A stretch of 64,000 nucleotides of DNA from Mesorhizobium sp. ORS 3324 (GCA_000824825.2 LM655200.1:49648-113647), one strand, 5' to 3'. Numbered from the stretch's first letter, positions 17,501-24,801 are shown. Translations and numbers: made by a program. Notes: generated by a model from the letters alone, not told the origin.

Positions 17501-17636
17501 GACAGAGGGGGGCGCGAAGGAGCGCGACGACAAACCGATCGTTCGCCAGCGCTCCGGCATCGGCTCCTACGAGGACCCGGCCGACGAACACCGTCAAAAG
17601 CGCCGGCCGAGCAAGACCGGGCGACCGGGCAGGTAG
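14514..17636 (+). CDS. uvrB: Excinuclease ABC subunit B with long N- and C-terminal extensions
   Basis: UvrB is the DNA-damage verification helicase of nucleotide excision repair, which acts with UvrA and UvrC. The core starts near residue 173 (FQPAGDQPTAIKDL) with Walker A GVTGSGKTFTMAK, the beta-hairpin YYDYYQPEAYVP, DESH in FIDESHVTVPQIGGMYRGD, and helicase motifs V-VI (GINLLREGLDIPE, QTIGRAARN). The C-terminal UVR domain (LDKQMRDAAANLDFEKAARIRDEI) interacts with UvrC. At 1040 residues it is far longer than the usual ~670. About 165 residues precede the core and about 190 follow the UVR domain. The tail contains four copies of a short LFxKxSLDEM-like motif and a stretch that looks like an intergenic repeat read in frame. 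No SOS box is evident upstream. Confidence 0.97.
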   Translation: MAKTPDKKTPSQDGAPKRRSPLTEFLDAAEPLKPGGFSEAPQSEFSGAPLTGSISDWAGQIAREAERQPKAKTPKKIPERSSAPGRTARGTSMGGAASAKERAAAGLNPVPGLDISLEDAETVSSSGVTATVAALSKLIESGNPLHKDGQLWTPHRPARPEKSEGGIAIKMVSDFQPAGDQPTAIKDLVEGIEQNDRTQVLLGVTGSGKTFTMAKVIEETQRPALILAPNKTLAAQLYAEFKKFFPDNAVEYFVSYYDYYQPEAYVPRTDTYIEKESSINEQIDRMRHSATRSLLERDDVIIVASVSCIYGIGSVETYTAMTFQMQVGDRLDQRALLADLVAQQYKRQDVNFVRGSFRVRGDTIEIFPAHLEDRAWRISMFGDEIEAITEFDPLTGQKTGELKSVKIYANSHYVTPRPTLNQAIKSIREELKYRLQELEKAGRLLEAQRLEQRTRFDLEMLEATGSCAGIENYSRYLTGRQPGEPPPTLFEYVPDNALIFIDESHVTVPQIGGMYRGDFRRKATLAEYGFRLPSCMDNRPLRFEEWDAMRPLSIAVSATPGGWELDQSGGVFAEQVIRPTGLIDPPVEVRPAKSQVDDVVGEIRETTRLGYRTLVTVLTKRMAEDLTEYLHENGIRVRYMHSDIDTLERIEILRDLRLGAFDVLVGINLLREGLDIPECGFVAILDADKEGFLRSETSLIQTIGRAARNVDGKVILYADQVTGSMERAMAETNRRREKQMEWNAANGITPESVKSRIADILDSVYEKDHVRADISQFTDDAGAMIGNNLKTHLEALDKQMRDAAANLDFEKAARIRDEIKRLRDMELAISDDPLAREVESQSPASGREKGKHNKGVARHRTAEEQERFRRLDEARAAEESARAARPNMFRKPHLDEMGADGAVPAKKPLFAKPSLDAMGPGTDTATPASAISRSLFKKQSAQEAHGSDFGIPGDRTKPLFRKNSLDEMTVRRTEKPVEGKKPAKPQPISPEVGAGRTEGGAKERDDKPIVRQRSGIGSYEDPADEHRQKRRPSKTGRPGR
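17473..17530 (+). repeat. Intergenic-type palindromic repeat inside uvrB
   Basis: Inside the uvrB tail lies a CCCCC-GAAGT-GGGGG hairpin (17479-17493) followed by GGCAGGACAGAGGGGGG. Similar CTCCCCC..GGGGG..GACAGAGGGGG sequences are common between genes in rhizobia. It is read in frame as ISPEVGAGRTEGGAKERD (residues 988-1005). Confidence 0.5.
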
Positions 17637-17779
17637 GCTCGAGCGAAAGCATTTACTCGGATTCTGCCTCAACCCAAGCAGGCAGTGTGGGTTGCTAGCA
17701 TCGATCAAAATTGACTAAGCCCCATAGCAACTCGATAACCTTCAGGTAATAGGTTCGCAATCGACAGGGGTCTTGGCAG

Positions 17780-17986
17780 ATGAGCAGATTGTTCGGAGCC
17801 CTACGCACCGTTTGGATAGTCGCGCTATCCTTGGCAGGGCTGTTGATTGGCGCTTCTGCCGGATACCACAACGCCGGAGTCACTGGCGCCATAGCCTTGG
17901 GTGTCGCAGGCTTTGCTGTCGGCGCTTTCCTGGGCATGGGCGGTCTGGCCGGAGCGAGAATTTTAGCGCGCCTCCTCGTAACTTGA
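17780..17986 (+). CDS. Small two-helix membrane protein, 68 aa
   Basis: The peptide MSRLFGALRTVWIVALSLAG continues with LLIGASAGY and a second hydrophobic Gly/Ala-rich segment AIALGVAGFAVGAFLGMGGLAG. It would form two membrane helices with a short loop and a basic tail. The ribosome site is weak (GGTCTTGGCAG). I do not recognise a family. Absence of a better reading frame and the clear hydrophobic pattern support it. It stands alone after uvrB. Confidence 0.5.
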   Translation: MSRLFGALRTVWIVALSLAGLLIGASAGYHNAGVTGAIALGVAGFAVGAFLGMGGLAGARILARLLVT

Positions 17987-18118
17987 GCGACGTGAGCTGG
18001 TCGGAGCAAAGCAAGACGAGCTTCCGCATTTACCAGCGCCTCATCCACCTCTTGTCATCTGCCTCACCTGTGGTGTAGCCAATCCCCTCTAACTCGAACA
18101 TCTGGAAAGGAGGGCTGC

Positions 18119-18184
18119 GTGTCTTTCGATCACCACCGTCAGCGCGGCCCTGTCTGTGCCCTGCGAGCTTGCTTGCGGGGCTGA
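18119..18184 (+). CDS. Possible 21-residue leader peptide upstream of the ABC-F gene
   Basis: A GTG at 18119 is preceded at ideal spacing by AAGGAGGG. The short frame reads MSFDHHRQRGPVCALRACLR and one final Gly before TGA at 18182. It is rich in Arg, His and Cys. It ends ~135 bases before the ABC-F start and overlaps a possible hairpin (GTCAGC 18138-18143 with GCTGAC 18180-18185). A short, well-initiated frame before an ABC-F gene fits a ribosome-sensing leader, although no experiment supports it here. Confidence 0.45.
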   Translation: MSFDHHRQRGPVCALRACLRG

Positions 18185-18195
18185 CCAGGACGGTC

Positions 18196-18309
18196 CGGGA
18201 ACTTCCCGCTTCGATTTTTGGTCTGCCCTTCGTGGTGCCGCTGAGCTTGGCCTGATGGCCTGCCGGCGTACCGTCAAAGTGCATCAACCGGAGTTCCTCC
18301 GGCAGACCA
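18196..18309 (+). promoter_or_regulatory. Possible attenuator / sequestering leader of the ABC-F gene
   Basis: After the leader peptide, CGGGA-ACT-TCCCG (18196-18208) is followed by CTTCGATTTTT, a terminator-like arrangement. The competing segment TGGTCTGCC (18219-18227) is exactly complementary to GGCAGACCA (18301-18309), which lies just before the ABC-F start at 18321. A further hairpin, CCGGA-GTTCC-TCCGG, spans 18288-18302. These mutually exclusive pairings are typical of attenuated leaders, but their function is inferred from sequence only. Confidence 0.4.
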
Positions 18310-18320
18310 GAGAAATCGAT

Positions 18321-19846
18321 ATGGCCCTGATCAGCCTCAAATCCCTCGGCGTCACCATGAGTGCGCCGCTCTTCTCCAACCTCGACCTCACCATCGGCGC
18401 CGGCGACCGGTTGGGCATCGTCGCCGCCAACGGCCGCGGCAAATCCACCTTGCTCAGATGCCTGGCCGGCGAATTGGACGCCACGGCCGGCGACATCATC
18501 CGATCGCGCGGCCTGCGCGTCGGGCATGTCGAGCAATCCGTTCCCGACGCGCTGCTCGACCGCAGCTTCCATCAGCTTGTCGCCGATGCCTTGCCGCCGA
18601 GCAGCGCGACAGCGAGCTGTGGCGCGTCGACGTCGCGCTGGATTCGCTCGACGTGCCCGAGGAGATGCGCGGCCGGTCGATGCGCGCCTTGAGCGGCGGC
18701 TGGCAGCGGCTGGCGCTGATCGCCCGCGTCTGGGTCACCGATCCCGATATGCTTCTGCTCGACGAGCCGACCAACCATCTCGATTTGGCAAAGATCAGTC
18801 AGTTGGAGACCTGGCTCAATGCGCTGCCGCGAGAGGTGCCGGTGATCGTCACCAGCCACGACCGCGCCTTCCTCGACGCCACCACCAACCGAACGCTGTT
18901 CCTGCGTCCGGAAGCATCGCCGGTATTCTCGCTGCCCTATTCGCGCGCCAGGCAGGCACTCGACGAAGTCGATGCCTCGACGGCGCGCAAGTTCGAGCGC
19001 GACATGAAGGTCGCGCAGCAACTGCGCCGCCAGGCTGCCAAGCTTAACAACATCGGCATCAACTCCGGCAGCGACCTGCTGACGGTCAAGACCAAGCAGC
19101 TCAAGGAACGTGCGGAGAAATTGGAAGAGGCGGCGCTGCCGGCGCATCGCGAGCGCTCGGCCGGCGCGATCAGGCTGGCCAACCGCGGCACCCACGCCAA
19201 GGTGCTGATCACGCTGGAGGACGCCGCGGTGGAAACGCCCGGCGGCACGCTGCTGTTCAAGACCGGCAAGCGCCATATCTGCCAAGGCGACCGCATCGTG
19301 CTGCTCGGCCGCAACGGCGTCGGCAAGTCGCGCTTCATCGCGATGATCCGCGCCGCCATCGTTGAGCCCGGGACGGTAGCGAACGTCAAGGTGACGCCGT
19401 CGACCGTGCTCGGCTACAGCGATCAGGCGCTGTCGGGCATCGGCGGCGACGACACGCCGTTGGCGATGGTTTCGCGCCGCTTCGAGGTCGGCGAGCAGCG
19501 CGCCCGTTCGCTTCTGGCCGGCGCCGGCGTCGCCATCGAGATGCAGGAGAGAAAGATCGGCGCCTTGTCGGGCGGACAGCGGTCGAGGCTGATGATGCTG
19601 GTGCTGCGGCTGGTCAACCCCAATTTCTACCTCCTCGACGAGCCGACCAACCATCTCGACATCGACGGCCAGGAAGCGCTGGAGGAGGAATTGCTCAAGC
19701 ACCAGGCGAGCTGCCTGCTCGCCTCGCACGACCGTTCCTTCATCCGTGCGATCGGCAACCGTTTCTGGCTGATCGAGAAGCGACGGCTGACCGAAGTCGA
19801 CGATCCGGAAGCGTTCTTCCGCTCGGTCGCCGAGACGGAGCGCTGA
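18321..19846 (+). pseudogene. ABC-F family ATPase, interrupted by a one-base frameshift
   Basis: The frame starts at ATG 18321 (MALISLKSLGVTM) and contains Walker A AANGRGKSTLL. Near 18597-18602 the frame must shift by -1 to continue with EQRDSELWRVD. From there it carries LSGGWQRLALI, LLLDEPTNHLD, a linker rich in Lys and Glu, a second Walker A GRNGVGKSRF, LSGGQRSRL and a second LLDEPTNHLD. This is the duplicated-ATPase layout of ABC-F proteins, which have no membrane domain and act on ribosomes (translation factors or antibiotic protection). A single G appears missing in TTGCCGCCGAGCAG. No slippery heptamer is seen, so a pseudogene or a sequencing error is likelier than programmed frameshifting. 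Confidence 0.8.
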
Positions 19847-19861
19847 GACCACGACAAGCCG

Positions 19862-19882
19862 GCCCGCAAACGTACGGGCTTT
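19862..19882 (+). terminator. Weak terminator after the ABC-F gene
   Basis: GCCCG (19862-19866) and CGGGC (19875-19879) form a 5-bp stem followed by TTT. It lies 16 bases after the ABC-F stop. The stem is short, so confidence is low. Confidence 0.3.
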
Positions 19883-19988
19883 CAGGGCACGCGAAAAAAT
19901 TCATGCGATCTGTCGGATCGCCGCTGCAGCCCTCGTCCTTAGGGTGCCGACACTATGATGCCGGCATCAACCAAGGGAGAGTTTCGTC

Positions 19989-20171
19989 ATGTCGATACTG
20001 TCATCCATCGGCCGCATCGCCACCCAATATGCAGCGGCGCGCGCCCGCTACCGCAGCGAGCGCATCCTGCTTTCGCTGCCGGACGAGCTGCGCAAGGACA
20101 TCGGTTTTCCGGAAATTCTCGACACGCGGACCAGCCGCCACGTGGCCACCTTCTCGAGCAAGGTCTTCTGA
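19989..20171 (+). CDS. DUF1127 small basic protein, 60 aa
   Basis: AAGGGAGAG precedes ATG 19989. The product has the DUF1127 (YjiS-like) pattern, a basic amphipathic helix (IATQYAAARARYRSERIL) followed by LPDELRKDIGFPE. Small DUF1127 proteins in alphaproteobacteria are linked to RNA turnover and to phosphate and carbon stress responses in Agrobacterium and Rhodobacter; the role of this copy is not known. It is monocistronic. Confidence 0.8.
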   Translation: MSILSSIGRIATQYAAARARYRSERILLSLPDELRKDIGFPEILDTRTSRHVATFSSKVF

Positions 20172-20336
20172 AAGTGTCCCGTCTACCAGTGCAACCGCCA
20201 CCCGGCTTCGGCGGTCGCCAAGCCTGTCCCTGGGGCCCGCCTTCTGAAAAAATTCTGCGACCCGTGTAGGATTGCGGTCGCCTCGTCCGTCTTTTGATCG
20301 CAAGGCCAAATCTAGCCGTGAACAGGAACACGTGAC

Positions 20337-20753
20337 ATGACCGACCAGACCCCACCCCGCGCCAAAGTGCTTGGCGGACTGACCCCCTACCTGCAGGTCG
20401 ACGGCGCCATCAAGGCGGCTGAGTTCTACAAGAAGGCTTTCGGGGCCGAGGAGGTCTTTGCCTATCCGCCGGACGACAAGGGCCGCACCATGCACATCCA
20501 TCTTTACGTCAACGGCTCGACGTTGATGCTTGGAGACGCCTATCCGGAGCACGGCCATCCGCACCAGGCGGCGCAGGGCTACGTGCTGCAGCTCCACCTC
20601 GGCAGCGGCGACATCGATGCCTGGTGGCAGCGCGCGGTGGATGCCGGCTGCGAGGTCGTCACGCCGCTGCAGGTGATGTTCTGGGGCGACCGCTGGGGCC
20701 AGGTCAAGGATCCCTTCGGCGTCGCCTGGGCGATGAACGCGCCGGTGAAATGA
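20337..20753 (+). CDS. VOC-fold (glyoxalase/PhnB-like) protein, 138 aa
   Basis: The product has the vicinal-oxygen-chelate layout of PhnB-like proteins: TPYLQVDGAIKAAEFYKKAFGAEEV at the start, then MHIHLYVNGSTLMLGDA, and finally DRWGQVKDPFGVAWAMN. Metal-type His and Glu residues are present in the first half, but many members of this family have no known reaction. No operon partner is certain; a DUF1428 gene follows 95 bases downstream on the same strand. Confidence 0.88.
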   Translation: MTDQTPPRAKVLGGLTPYLQVDGAIKAAEFYKKAFGAEEVFAYPPDDKGRTMHIHLYVNGSTLMLGDAYPEHGHPHQAAQGYVLQLHLGSGDIDAWWQRAVDAGCEVVTPLQVMFWGDRWGQVKDPFGVAWAMNAPVK

Positions 20754-20848
20754 ATTTCCTAGCGAGCAGCGTCGCCCACAGCGATGATGTGCTCACCCGG
20801 GTCGTATCCCGCCGACCCGGCGCCCGTTTTCGGTAAAAGGAACTCACC

Positions 20849-21202
20849 ATGTCCTATGTCGATGGTTTCGTGCTTGCCGTACCGAAGGCAAATCTCGACG
20901 ACTACAAGAAGCTCGCCAGCACCGGCGGCGCCATCTGGAAGGAGCACGGTGCACTCGCCTATGTCGAATGCGTCGGCGACGACGTGCCTTACGGCGAGCT
21001 GACCTCGTTTCCGCGTGCGGTCCAAGCCAAGGACGACGAGATCGTCATCTTCGCCTGGATCGTCTACGAATCCAGGCAAAGCCGCGACGCGGTCATGGCC
21101 AAGGTGATGGCCGATGAACGGTTGAAGATGGACTGGTCGTCAATGCCGTTCGACGGCAAGCGCATGATCTTCGGCGGCTTCCAGCCATTCATCGAGCTGT
21201 AG
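20849..21202 (+). CDS. DUF1428 family protein, 117 aa
   Basis: The protein starts MSYVDGFVLAVPKANLDDYK and continues WKEHGALAYVECVGDDV, the characteristic pattern of DUF1428 (dimeric alpha-beta barrel, YbaA-like). The C-terminus MPFDGKRMIFGGFQPFIEL is also diagnostic. The biochemical role is unknown. A ribosome site AAAAGGAA precedes the ATG. It may be co-transcribed with the preceding VOC gene. A large palindromic repeat follows it. Confidence 0.9.
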   Translation: MSYVDGFVLAVPKANLDDYKKLASTGGAIWKEHGALAYVECVGDDVPYGELTSFPRAVQAKDDEIVIFAWIVYESRQSRDAVMAKVMADERLKMDWSSMPFDGKRMIFGGFQPFIEL

Positions 21203-21218
21203 GCGCATTGCCCCATCA

Positions 21219-21407
21219 CTTCGTCATCCTAGGGCGGTGCAAGGAGCGAAGCGACGCGCGCAGACGCTAGGATCCATGCCGTGACGTTAAAGCGTTGAGA
21301 CGGTTGAAGAATTCTGCTCCGTTACATCTTTCGACAAAGGTCACGGAATGGATCCTCGGGTCTTCGCGACGCCGCTTCGCGGCTGCTCCCGCCCGTGGAT
21401 GACGAAG
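21219..21407. repeat. Large palindromic intergenic repeat, ~190 bp
   Basis: The outer arms CTTCGTCATCC (21219-21229) and GGATGACGAAG (21397-21407) are perfect complements. Inside, AGGATCCATGCCGTGAC pairs with GTCACGGAATGGATCCT with few mismatches, so the element can fold nearly end to end. It lies between convergent genes. Such CGTCATCC..GGATGACG elements are common dispersed repeats in Mesorhizobium and relatives. Confidence 0.7.
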
Positions 21408-21441
21408 CTGACAGGGCTTCCGCCAATCAGTGGCCGATGCG

Positions 21442-23076
21442 CTAATTCAGCCTATCCAGCAGCGGCTTCAACTTGTCGCCATACCGCTTCCACAGATCGA
21501 TCGAGCCCTGATACATCGGCTGGCGCACCTGCGCGGCGGACGCTGTCCGAACCGGTCGATCTGTCTCGTGGAACGACAGCACCTTGTCGTCCCAGGGCAG
21601 GCCGAGATGCGCCATCAGCGCCCGTGTCTGCCGCTCCTGGTCGGCGACGAAATCCTCGTAGCGAACGTCGTGGACGACACCAGGCAGCACTTTGCGCCAA
21701 TGCGCCATGATGTCCGTGTAGAGGTTATGGAAATCGGCGAGCTCGCCGAGATCGTAGCCGTAACGGTGGCTGTCGCCGCGGAAATGCACCTTGAAGATCG
21801 ACAGGCAGGTGGCCGCCGCGTCGCGCGCGCAATGCACGATCTTCGCCTTCGGCAGCATCATGTGCAGGAAGCCGATCAGAAGGAAGTTGCCCGGCATCTT
21901 GTCGGTAACATGGCGGAAGCCGGGATAGCGGGCGTGCAGCATGTCGAGATAGGCCTGCCCTGCCTCGGCGAAGGCCTTGTCCGGCATGTCGACGATCCCC
22001 CAGGGAAAGCCGCCCGGCATGCTCATCGGAAACTGCTTGCCGACCGCCGTCTTCAGGATGCTGAGCTCGCCCGCGCCGTAGACCTGAGGATGGCTGGCGA
22101 TGATCTGCTCGACTAGCGTCGTGCCGGAACGCGGCATGCCGACGACGAAGATCGGCGTGTCGTCGGAAATGTCGCTCGGGCTGTGCTTATCGAAGAAGGC
22201 CTTGTCGAAGACTGCCTTCATCGCCGCGAACTCGTCGCGCGTCCTCACCGGATCGTAGTCGATGCCCTTGCGGCGAATGGCGTTGCCCTCGACGAAATAG
22301 TCGAAGGCGCGGCCATAATCCTTCAGATCGTCATTGGCCTTGCCGAGGCCGAAGGAAAGCTGCATGCGCGCGAGGCTGTCCTGCGGCGCCTTGGCGTGCT
22401 CGGCCTCCATGCCGGCAAGCTCGGCATCGCGCTCGGTCTGGCGCTTGACCTGCGTCAGCAGAAGCCAGGCCTTGGCCATGGCGGGAGCGATCGCCACCGC
22501 CTGGCGGGCAAGATCGGCCGCCTCGGCGAGCTTGCCTTTCTCCATCACGGCGACGCCCAGCCCATAGAGCAGCTCGGCATCCTTGGGCCGGATCGACAGT
22601 GACTCGCGGAAGAGCGCAATCGCCTCGTCCAGCCGCCCGGCTTCCTGCAGCGTTTCGGCAAGGCCGATGCGGGCGCGGACATGGAACGGGTTGCGGCCGA
22701 TCGTGCCGCGGTAGATTTCCTCGGCGCCCTCGAACTGGCCGAGCTGCTTCAGCGACGAGCCGAGATTGTCGCGCGCTGCCAATTGGTCCGGGCGGATGTC
22801 CACCGCACCGCGGAAGAAATCGACGGCGGCGGCGACGCGGCCGAGGTCGCGCATGACCGTGCCCATATTGTTGAGGAAGTCGGCGTTCCTGGGCTGCAGC
22901 GTGACCGACTGCTCGATGAGGTCTAGCCCCTCCTCGCTGCGGCCGGTCTGATGCAGGAGAAGCCCGAGGAAATGCAGCGCCGCGGCATGGTTCGGCTGCT
23001 GCGCCAGCACCTGCCGGTAAAGCGACTCGGCTTCCTGCCGGCGGCCCGCCTGATGCAGCTGCAGCGCCCGCTGCAC
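21442..23076 (-). CDS. TPR-repeat protein with C-terminal sulfotransferase domain
   Basis: The first ~250 residues are tandem tetratricopeptide repeats (for example AESLYRQVLAQQPNHAAALHFLG and AEEIYRGTIGRNPFHVRARIGLA). The C-terminal ~270 residues form a sulfotransferase domain with the PAPS-binding loop FVVGMPRSGTTLVEQI and the 3'-phosphate motif HCARDAAATCLSIFK. The protein probably transfers sulfate from PAPS to an unknown acceptor, with the TPRs binding the partner. The start is uncertain. The frame is open upstream to about 23187 without ATG, GTG or TTG, so GTG 23076 is used although no ribosome site is seen. It resembles widespread TPR-sulfotransferase fusions in alphaproteobacteria. 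Confidence 0.85.
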   Translation of the reverse strand: MQRALQLHQAGRRQEAESLYRQVLAQQPNHAAALHFLGLLLHQTGRSEEGLDLIEQSVTLQPRNADFLNNMGTVMRDLGRVAAAVDFFRGAVDIRPDQLAARDNLGSSLKQLGQFEGAEEIYRGTIGRNPFHVRARIGLAETLQEAGRLDEAIALFRESLSIRPKDAELLYGLGVAVMEKGKLAEAADLARQAVAIAPAMAKAWLLLTQVKRQTERDAELAGMEAEHAKAPQDSLARMQLSFGLGKANDDLKDYGRAFDYFVEGNAIRRKGIDYDPVRTRDEFAAMKAVFDKAFFDKHSPSDISDDTPIFVVGMPRSGTTLVEQIIASHPQVYGAGELSILKTAVGKQFPMSMPGGFPWGIVDMPDKAFAEAGQAYLDMLHARYPGFRHVTDKMPGNFLLIGFLHMMLPKAKIVHCARDAAATCLSIFKVHFRGDSHRYGYDLGELADFHNLYTDIMAHWRKVLPGVVHDVRYEDFVADQERQTRALMAHLGLPWDDKVLSFHETDRPVRTASAAQVRQPMYQGSIDLWKRYGDKLKPLLDRLN

Positions 23077-23290
23077 ATAGGGATCGAGCGGGCTCGCCGA
23101 ACCGGCCTTGCCACTCGCGCCCGCCGCTCTTCTCTGATCTCTGTTAATGGGAAACCTGCCGTGTTTGTCCGCCCGCTCGACCTAAGCCAAGCGGGCGGCA
23201 GATGCAAGTGTACGGCAGAACGCATGCCCGGCTCCGCCGAGGCCTGTTGAGAATGAGGTCAGGCTGGCGTCACCGGAATATCGACAGGCC

Positions 23291-23683
23291 TCAGCAAGGT
23301 CCGTCTCCGATGATGCGATAGTCCGCTGCGCGGGCCTCGCATGCGTTCGGGAAGGTGCGGAGCTCGCCGTGGCGCCTGGCGCAGACTGGCGCGTATTCGC
23401 GGGTGCAGAACGTCTGCTCGCCGCCTCCACCGCCGCCATCCCGGCACGGGCCGTCGCGCAGGATGCGATATCCTTCCCTCTCGGCCAGGCAGGCATTGGC
23501 GAAGGTCCGGCGATCGCCGCCGCGCCGCGCGCAGACCGGTTCGTACTGCATGGTGCAGAGTTGCGGATGCGGCCTTGGCGGGTGCGGTCCTTCGTCGGCC
23601 ACGACAGTGCACGCCATCAGCAAGGCGGACAGAAGCAGGGCGACAAGGCCCGGCCGCGAAACGATTGCCGCAAGAAATCGCAT
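23291..23683 (-). CDS. Lipoprotein with two Kazal-type domains, 130 aa
   Basis: The start at ATG 23683 follows GGGAGGGAGCC. A hydrophobic signal ending LLLSALLMAC gives a plausible lipobox. Two similar Cys-rich units follow: CTMQYEPVCARR..RTFANACLAEREGY..DGPC and CTREYAPVCARR..RTFPNACEARAADY..GDGPC. They are separated by a Gly-rich linker. The pattern CxxxYxPVC...TFxNxCxA is that of Kazal-type serine protease inhibitor domains. Bacterial members are thought to be envelope protease inhibitors; the target protease is unknown. Confidence 0.85.
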   Translation of the reverse strand: MRFLAAIVSRPGLVALLLSALLMACTVVADEGPHPPRPHPQLCTMQYEPVCARRGGDRRTFANACLAEREGYRILRDGPCRDGGGGGGEQTFCTREYAPVCARRHGELRTFPNACEARAADYRIIGDGPC

Positions 23684-24136
23684 GGCTCCCTCCCGACCGC
23701 CGAGCTTGGCATCAGCGGGCATCCTCGCCATTCCGGCATCGAAAGCAACCCCAGTTTGTAGATTGTCGTAACCGCAACGACAAGGCGCCGACGGCCTTCG
23801 CGCTGGCCCATGCCTGGCCCTTCTCTGGCCGATGACCGGTCATGGCACGGGGTCTATCGAGTGCCCTTGCGTTGGACGTGCCGAGGGCCGCCCGCGGTGC
23901 TGTCTTGCAACCATCACGTTTCCGTGTAATAAATTTCGTGTTCGGGCATTTGCGACCCGGAGAGCGGCACGTTTTGGATGACCCTTCCCCGATAGTGTGA
24001 ATCTCTGACGGCCCCGTTTTTCGGCGGGGGCTTTGACCATGCGCGAATGCATGACTGCCGAGCAACACCGGGACTTACCCAAGGCGCCACGCAGCGGGCA
24101 AGCCCACGAGACTGATACGGGTGAAGGAGTTTCCCC
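23684..24136. other. 453-base region without a gene, including the csp leader
   Basis: No credible protein frame is seen. The 3' 150 bases probably form the promoter and long leader of the downstream cold-shock gene, as csp mRNAs often have long structured leaders. A GCCCCG..GCGGGGGC hairpin sits near 24017-24037. I could not identify a specific riboswitch or operator. Confidence 0.4.
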
Positions 24137-24349
24137 ATGGCCCAGACCGGCACCGTAAAATTCTTCAACGCCACCAAAGGCTTCGGCTTCATCACGCCCG
24201 ACGGCGGCGCCAAGGATGTGTTCGTCCACATCTCCGCGATCGAGGCCTCCGGCCTGCGCACCCTCGTCGACGGCCAGAAGGTCACCTTCGACGTCGAGCC
24301 GGACCGCATGGGCAAGGGCCCGAAGGCGGTTAACCTCCGCGCGGCCTGA
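24137..24349 (+). CDS. CspA-family cold-shock protein
   Basis: The 70-residue protein begins MAQTGTVKFFNATKGFGFIT with RNP1 KGFGFI and RNP2 VFVHIS, the nucleic-acid binding motifs of the single OB-fold cold-shock domain. It binds single-stranded RNA and DNA and helps translation at low temperature or growth change. GAAGGAGTTT precedes the ATG. A second copy lies at 24589, separated by a terminator and a palindrome, so they are separately transcribed paralogues. Confidence 0.95.
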   Translation: MAQTGTVKFFNATKGFGFITPDGGAKDVFVHISAIEASGLRTLVDGQKVTFDVEPDRMGKGPKAVNLRAA

Positions 24350-24431
24350 GCGGCCGGCGCTTGCCTGTCATCGGCTGACGAACGGCGCGGCAGGATCATG
24401 AGTGGGCTTCGCAGGAAGCTTGAAATTTCGA

Positions 24432-24460
24432 GGGCGCGACGGTTCCGTCGCGCCCTTTTT
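24432..24460 (+). terminator. Rho-independent terminator after the first csp gene
   Basis: GGGCGCGAC (24432-24440) and GTCGCGCCC (24447-24455) form a perfect stem with a six-base loop, followed directly by TTTTT. It ends the first cold-shock transcript. Confidence 0.9.
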
Positions 24461-24473
24461 CGTCCGGCAAATG

Positions 24474-24513
24474 GCGCTATCGGCAAGAGAAAACTTTCTC
24501 TTGCCGATAGCGC
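24474..24513. repeat. Perfect 19-bp inverted repeat upstream of the second csp gene
   Basis: GCGCTATCGGCAAGAGAAA (24474-24492) and its exact complement (24495-24513) are separated by only two bases. It lies ~75 bases before the second cold-shock start. It could be a dispersed rhizobial palindrome, a strong mRNA hairpin in the leader, or a cruciform-prone site. Confidence 0.8.
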
Positions 24514-24588
24514 TAAAATAAAGGACAAATTTCCTCTCGGGCAGTTTGCCGGCCCGAGACTGACATGATGGGATCAAAGGAGCTTCCC

Positions 24589-24801
24589 ATGCCGCAGACC
24601 GGCACCGTCAAATTCTTCAACCATGCCAAGGGCTTCGGCTTCATCACGCCCGACGATGGCGCGAAGGATGTCTTCGTCCATATTTCGGCCGTGCAAGCGT
24701 CGGGCCTTCCCGGTCTTGAGGATGGGCAAAAAGTGACATTCGACACCGAGCCGGACAAGCGCGGCAAGGGGCCGAAGGCCGTCAATCTGACGATCGGCTA
24801 A
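24589..24801 (+). CDS. CspA-family cold-shock protein, second copy
   Basis: AAAGGAGC sets the start at ATG 24589; an in-frame ATG at 24565 would add eight unconserved residues. The 70-residue product starts MPQTGTVKFFNHAKGFGFIT and carries VFVHIS. It closely resembles the protein at 24137, differing mainly in the middle loop (QASGLPGLEDGQ versus EASGLRTLVDGQ). It is probably a tandem duplicate with its own promoter and may respond to a different signal. Confidence 0.95.
   Translation: MPQTGTVKFFNHAKGFGFITPDDGAKDVFVHISAVQASGLPGLEDGQKVTFDTEPDKRGKGPKAVNLTIG

Noticed and set aside
18590..18610. Programmed -1 frameshift in the ABC-F gene
   Set aside because: No slippery heptamer or obvious stimulatory element at the shift site; a lost base is simpler.
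18572..19852. Minus-strand frame of 426 codons opposite the ABC-F gene
   Set aside because: No family features. The + strand has two complete sets of ABC-F motifs in this stretch.
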